Assembly: GCA_003326205.1 (NCBI GenBank)
Contig: LWTK01000034.1
Location: 124,001-188,000, forward strand
Direction of reading: 5' to 3'
DNA from: Nostoc sp. ATCC 43529
Lineage (GTDB): Bacteria; Cyanobacteriota; Cyanobacteriia; Cyanobacteriales; Nostocaceae
DNA: 64,000 bases
In this document: positions 61,652-64,000 of the stretch, piece after piece
How positions within the stretch are numbered: position 1 is the stretch's first letter
How the letters are laid out: the number at the start of each line of letters is the position of its first letter
The notes under the pieces: generated by a model
The model's database searches: none
Told to the model about the DNA's origin: nothing
Seen by the model: the letters and a program-made list of their open reading frames with translations, nothing else
Made by a program: the position numbers and the translations under genes

Positions 61652-62410
61652 ATGACTTATTTTCCTCCCTTTATTCCCCAATCCGATCCGCCGCTTCCTC
61701 CTTGGGAAACGCTACCAACGATGTATGATTTACCCAGCGACAACCCAGAGGAACCAGGCTTGCCAGACGACTTTCACTTTTTACAACCCTTACTTTTATA
61801 CTTAACTTTTCAGCCAATTAACTGGAATCCCGAACTAGTTTACAGCGCTGCTGACCTGAATCTTTACTACACCATCGACCATCCTTTGTGGTACAAACGT
61901 CCTGATTGGTTCGGTGTGGTAGGAGTACAAAAACTATACAAAGGTCAAGATTTACGCTTAAGTTATGTCACTTGGCAAGAACCAGCAAAACCTTTTGTAG
62001 TTGTGGAATTGTTATCTGCTGGTACGGAGGAAGAAGATTTAGGCATCAAAAAAAGCGCAACCGATAAACCTCCTAGTAAATGGGAAGTTTACGAACAAAT
62101 TCTGCGAATTCCTTATTATGTTGTTTTCAGTCGCTACACTAACGAACTGCAAGCATTTCAGTTAGTAGGCGGTCATTATGAACCGATGACTTTGACACAG
62201 GGACGCATACTAATGCCAGAGATAGAATTAAGTTTGGGCTTATGGCAAGGTTCGTTTCGAGATATTGAAAGGTTGTGGTTAAGGTGGTTCACTTTAGCAG
62301 GAGAATTAATTCCTGAACCGACAGAGGAAGCCGAAAAAGCAAAAAGAAAAGCAGCACAACTAGCAGAACGCTTGCGGCAATTGGGAGTCAATCCTGATGA
62401 TTTAGATTGA
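61652..62410 (+). CDS. Uma2 family protein, first of a tandem duplicate
   Basis: The 252-residue protein has the Uma2 core: RPDWFGVVG (active-site Asp), FVVVELLSAGTEEEDLG (active-site Glu), KWEVYEQILRIPYYVVFSRY and a LAERLRQLGVNP coiled tail. A long N-terminal region (PQSDPPLPPWETLPTMYDLP) precedes the core. Over about 212 shared residues it differs from the next gene by only about a dozen substitutions, so the duplication is recent. Confidence 0.85.
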   Translation: MTYFPPFIPQSDPPLPPWETLPTMYDLPSDNPEEPGLPDDFHFLQPLLLYLTFQPINWNPELVYSAADLNLYYTIDHPLWYKRPDWFGVVGVQKLYKGQDLRLSYVTWQEPAKPFVVVELLSAGTEEEDLGIKKSATDKPPSKWEVYEQILRIPYYVVFSRYTNELQAFQLVGGHYEPMTLTQGRILMPEIELSLGLWQGSFRDIERLWLRWFTLAGELIPEPTEEAEKAKRKAAQLAERLRQLGVNPDDLD

Positions 62411-62463
62411 TAAAAGTATTGAGCAAATAGTAAGCGATCGCAATATCAAACTTCAACTTTACT

Positions 62464-63261
62464 ATGACAACCTTCTGGAAATACATCCCCCAATCCGATC
62501 CGCCGCTTCCTCCTTGGGAAACGCTACCAACGATGTATGATTTACCCAGCGACAACCCAGAGGAACCAGGTTTGCCAGACGATTTTCATTTTTTACAACC
62601 TTTACTTTTATACTTAACTTTTCAACCAATTAACTGGAACCCCGAATTAGTTTACAGCGCTGCTGACCTGAATCTGTACTACACTATCGAGCATCCTTTG
62701 TGGTACAAACGTCCAGATTGGTTTGGTGTAGTTGGGGTACAAAAACTATACAAAGGTGAAGACTTACGCTTAAGTTATGTAACCTGGCAAGAACCAGCAA
62801 AACCTTTTGTCGTGGTGGAATTATTATCGCCTGGTACAGAAGATGAAGATTTAGGTATCAAAAAAAGCGCAACCGATAAACCTCCTACCAAATGGGAAGT
62901 TTACGAACAAATTTTGCGGATTCCTTACTATGTTGTTTTCAGTCGCTACACTAACGAACTCCAAGCATTTCAGTTAGTAGGCGGTCATTACGAACCGATG
63001 AATTTGACAGACGGACGCATACTAATGCCAGAGATAGATTTAAGTTTGGGCTTATGGCAAGGTTCGTTTCGAGATATTGAAAGGTTGTGGTTAAGGTGGT
63101 TGACTTTAGCAGGAGAATTAATTCCCGCACCCACAGAAGAAGCTGTTGCCGCTAGCCAACGAGCTATAATTGCTGAACAAGAAGCTACTCAAGCTAAACA
63201 AAAAGCAGAAAAACTAGCGGAACGTTTACGTCAGTTAGGTGTGAATCCTGACGAGATATAG
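62464..63261 (+). CDS. Uma2 family protein, second of a tandem duplicate
   Basis: The 265-residue copy of the previous gene starts 53 bp after it. The core motifs RPDWFGVVG and FVVVELLSPGTEDEDLG are intact. Most changes are conservative (Asp/Glu, Ser/Thr). It has an extra stretch in the C-terminal helix (ASQRAIIAEQEATQAKQKAE), which lengthens the coiled tail. The stop codon (TAG, 63259-63261) is part of the left end of a MITE-like element, so that insertion may have set the present C-terminus. Confidence 0.85.
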   Translation: MTTFWKYIPQSDPPLPPWETLPTMYDLPSDNPEEPGLPDDFHFLQPLLLYLTFQPINWNPELVYSAADLNLYYTIEHPLWYKRPDWFGVVGVQKLYKGEDLRLSYVTWQEPAKPFVVVELLSPGTEDEDLGIKKSATDKPPTKWEVYEQILRIPYYVVFSRYTNELQAFQLVGGHYEPMNLTDGRILMPEIDLSLGLWQGSFRDIERLWLRWLTLAGELIPAPTEEAVAASQRAIIAEQEATQAKQKAEKLAERLRQLGVNPDEI

Positions 63262-63519
63262 GATTCATATTTGATTTTTGAAATACATGTAGTGGCGTGA
63301 CAAGACTAAATTGTTGCAAAAAAATTGTAGGTTGGGGAGCCACTCACGTGGGCGGGTTTCCCGACTTGAGTGAAGTGGCGTTTGAGGAACGAAACCCAAC
63401 ATCTATCAGAATGTTGGGTTTCGCGTTGCTCAACCCAACCTACACTAATGCACTATTTTAAGCTTGACACGCTACTACATATACTTAGATTTTTCACGCA
63501 ATCAAATCGGACTCCTATA
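63257..63519. mobile_element. MITE-like element with nested repeat
   Basis: The ends TATAGGATTCATATTTGATT and the complement of AATCAAATCGGACTCCTATA form imperfect terminal inverted repeats. Inside, both sides carry TGTAGTGGCGTGACAAG / TGTAGTAGCGTGTCAAG in inverted order. The centre (63327-63443) is a copy of the GTAGGTTGGG palindrome. No transposase is encoded. Part copies of the ends lie at about 14549 and 38838. Confidence 0.6.
63327..63443. repeat. Dispersed palindromic repeat (GTAGGTTGGG family), copy 2
   Basis: GTAGGTTGGG at the left and CAACCCAACCTAC at the right, with GAACGAAACCCAACATC and ATGTTGGGTTTCGCG as inner arms. It is related to the copy at 3309-3402 and nested within the MITE-like element. 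Confidence 0.7.
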
Positions 63520-64000
63520 GATGATTAATTATTGTAACTGTGGATATTTTTTCTTTCTTTTTTATTAACTTATATTACTAATAATTAGCTTTTACAACAC
63601 AGAGAATAAACAATAAAAGTAGAAATTACTCTATTAAGGAAGATGATTTTCTCTTTTAGAATAATAGTCGCTGATACTGAAAGCTTATATATATTGATAT
63701 AGCAACATTAGGTTGCACAAAGGTTAATTTTTAAGAGCGATCGCACATAAAGTACTTGAAATACATATAATATTTTAGTTTGATAAATCTATAGCAACTT
63801 CAGTTTTGCCGAAAAACTATGAAGTAATGCTAAATGCTAGCTGTTTCCACGCTTAGTAGCGATCGGGTTATTAAGGCTAAGATAAAGTTAAACAGCTAAT
63901 TTAAAAAGCGATGCCCAAAGCACTCGCAGATATTACCGCAGACACGGGGTATATCCTGACTGCTAAAATACCTAATATTAAGTAGTACTAAATTACTAAA
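63520..64000. other. AT-rich end of the window
   Basis: About 480 bp with no supportable gene. HIP1 sites occur at about 63738 and GCGATCG at about 63859. A 24-codon frame (63911-63985) is too short to call. The region may be the leader of a gene beyond the edge. Confidence 0.4.

Noticed and set aside
63911..63985. 24-codon frame beginning MPKALADITADTGYI
   Set aside because: Too short, without a ribosome site or match, and ends before the window edge.
1..64000. tRNA or rRNA genes
   Set aside because: I looked through the intergenic regions for T-loop-like sequences and cloverleaf patterns and found none that hold; a tRNAscan run would be decisive.

Overview
The window looks like chromosomal DNA of a filamentous, probably heterocyst-forming cyanobacterium (Nostoc/Anabaena type, Nostocales). 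The support is the very frequent HIP1 octamer GCGATCGC, cyanobacterial genes (cphB-cphA, a flavodiiron Flv3/Flv1 pair, rpaB, a complex C assembly factor, DUF1815, DUF760, Dps, PEP-CTERM), and intergenic spaces filled with short tandem repeats of about 7 bp (STRR) and small palindromic or MITE-like elements typical of this group. No rRNA, tRNA, CRISPR array, prophage or intact insertion sequence was seen.

Layout. 1-6.1 kb: small membrane protein, hotdog thioesterase (probably DHNA-CoA hydrolase), CHAT-TPR protein, DUF1815, one Uma2 protein, and gene debris (vapC remnant, FAD-monooxygenase remnant, MITEs). 6.4-10.3 kb: flv3 then flv1 on the minus strand. 10.4-14 kb: coaX, a Tat-exported beta-carbonic anhydrase, an alpha/beta hydrolase and a Nudix protein. 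14-15.1 kb has no gene. 15.1-21.7 kb: a 54-aa basic protein, argH, a small membrane protein, larB, a peptide-type ABC solute-binding lipoprotein, ispF and trmD. 21.7-26.8 kb: a long structured leader, then cphB (cyanophycinase) and cphA (cyanophycin synthetase), followed by a 58-aa TatA/E protein. 27-29.9 kb: two tandem Ser/Thr kinases. 30-36.8 kb: cbiT, cdsA, a DUF2993 protein, an rRNA-type pseudouridine synthase, a RodZ-like protein, malQ and a Nudix protein. 36.9-39.5 kb: a pentapeptide-repeat/RidA fusion, a parD with decayed parE, and a conserved small protein. 39.6-42.9 kb: a 12-copy 21-bp tandem array, then a 952-aa STAND-type NTPase with TPRs. 43.3-45.4 kb: a thioredoxin-like ferredoxin, an Asr1405/Asl0597-like protein and dps. 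45.9-49.2 kb: carB. 49.8-54 kb: group 2 sigma factor, DUF760, mutT, CBS protein, HEAT-repeat protein. 54.5-58.9 kb: PEP-CTERM protein, DUF456, a degenerate M48 peptidase, a complex C assembly factor and rpaB. 59-63.3 kb: radA and three Uma2 proteins, the last two a recent tandem duplicate.

How the genes fit together. Most are housekeeping genes in short, independent transcription units: arginine and pyrimidine supply (argH, carB), nitrogen storage (cphB/cphA), isoprenoid, CoA and cobalamin cofactors (ispF, coaX, cbiT), lipid and envelope functions (cdsA, RodZ-like), and photoprotection or stress (Flv pair, Dps, RpaB, RadA). The accessory signal is the repeat load. Repeat DNA has entered or extended reading frames (carB, coaX, possibly larB), abuts start or stop codons, and often occurs as inverted pairs that could fold into long intergenic hairpins. 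The most unusual proteins are the M48 homologue with two zinc ligands replaced by Arg, the pentapeptide-RidA fusion, and the STAND-TPR NTPase beside the 21-bp array. I found no clear multi-gene novel system.
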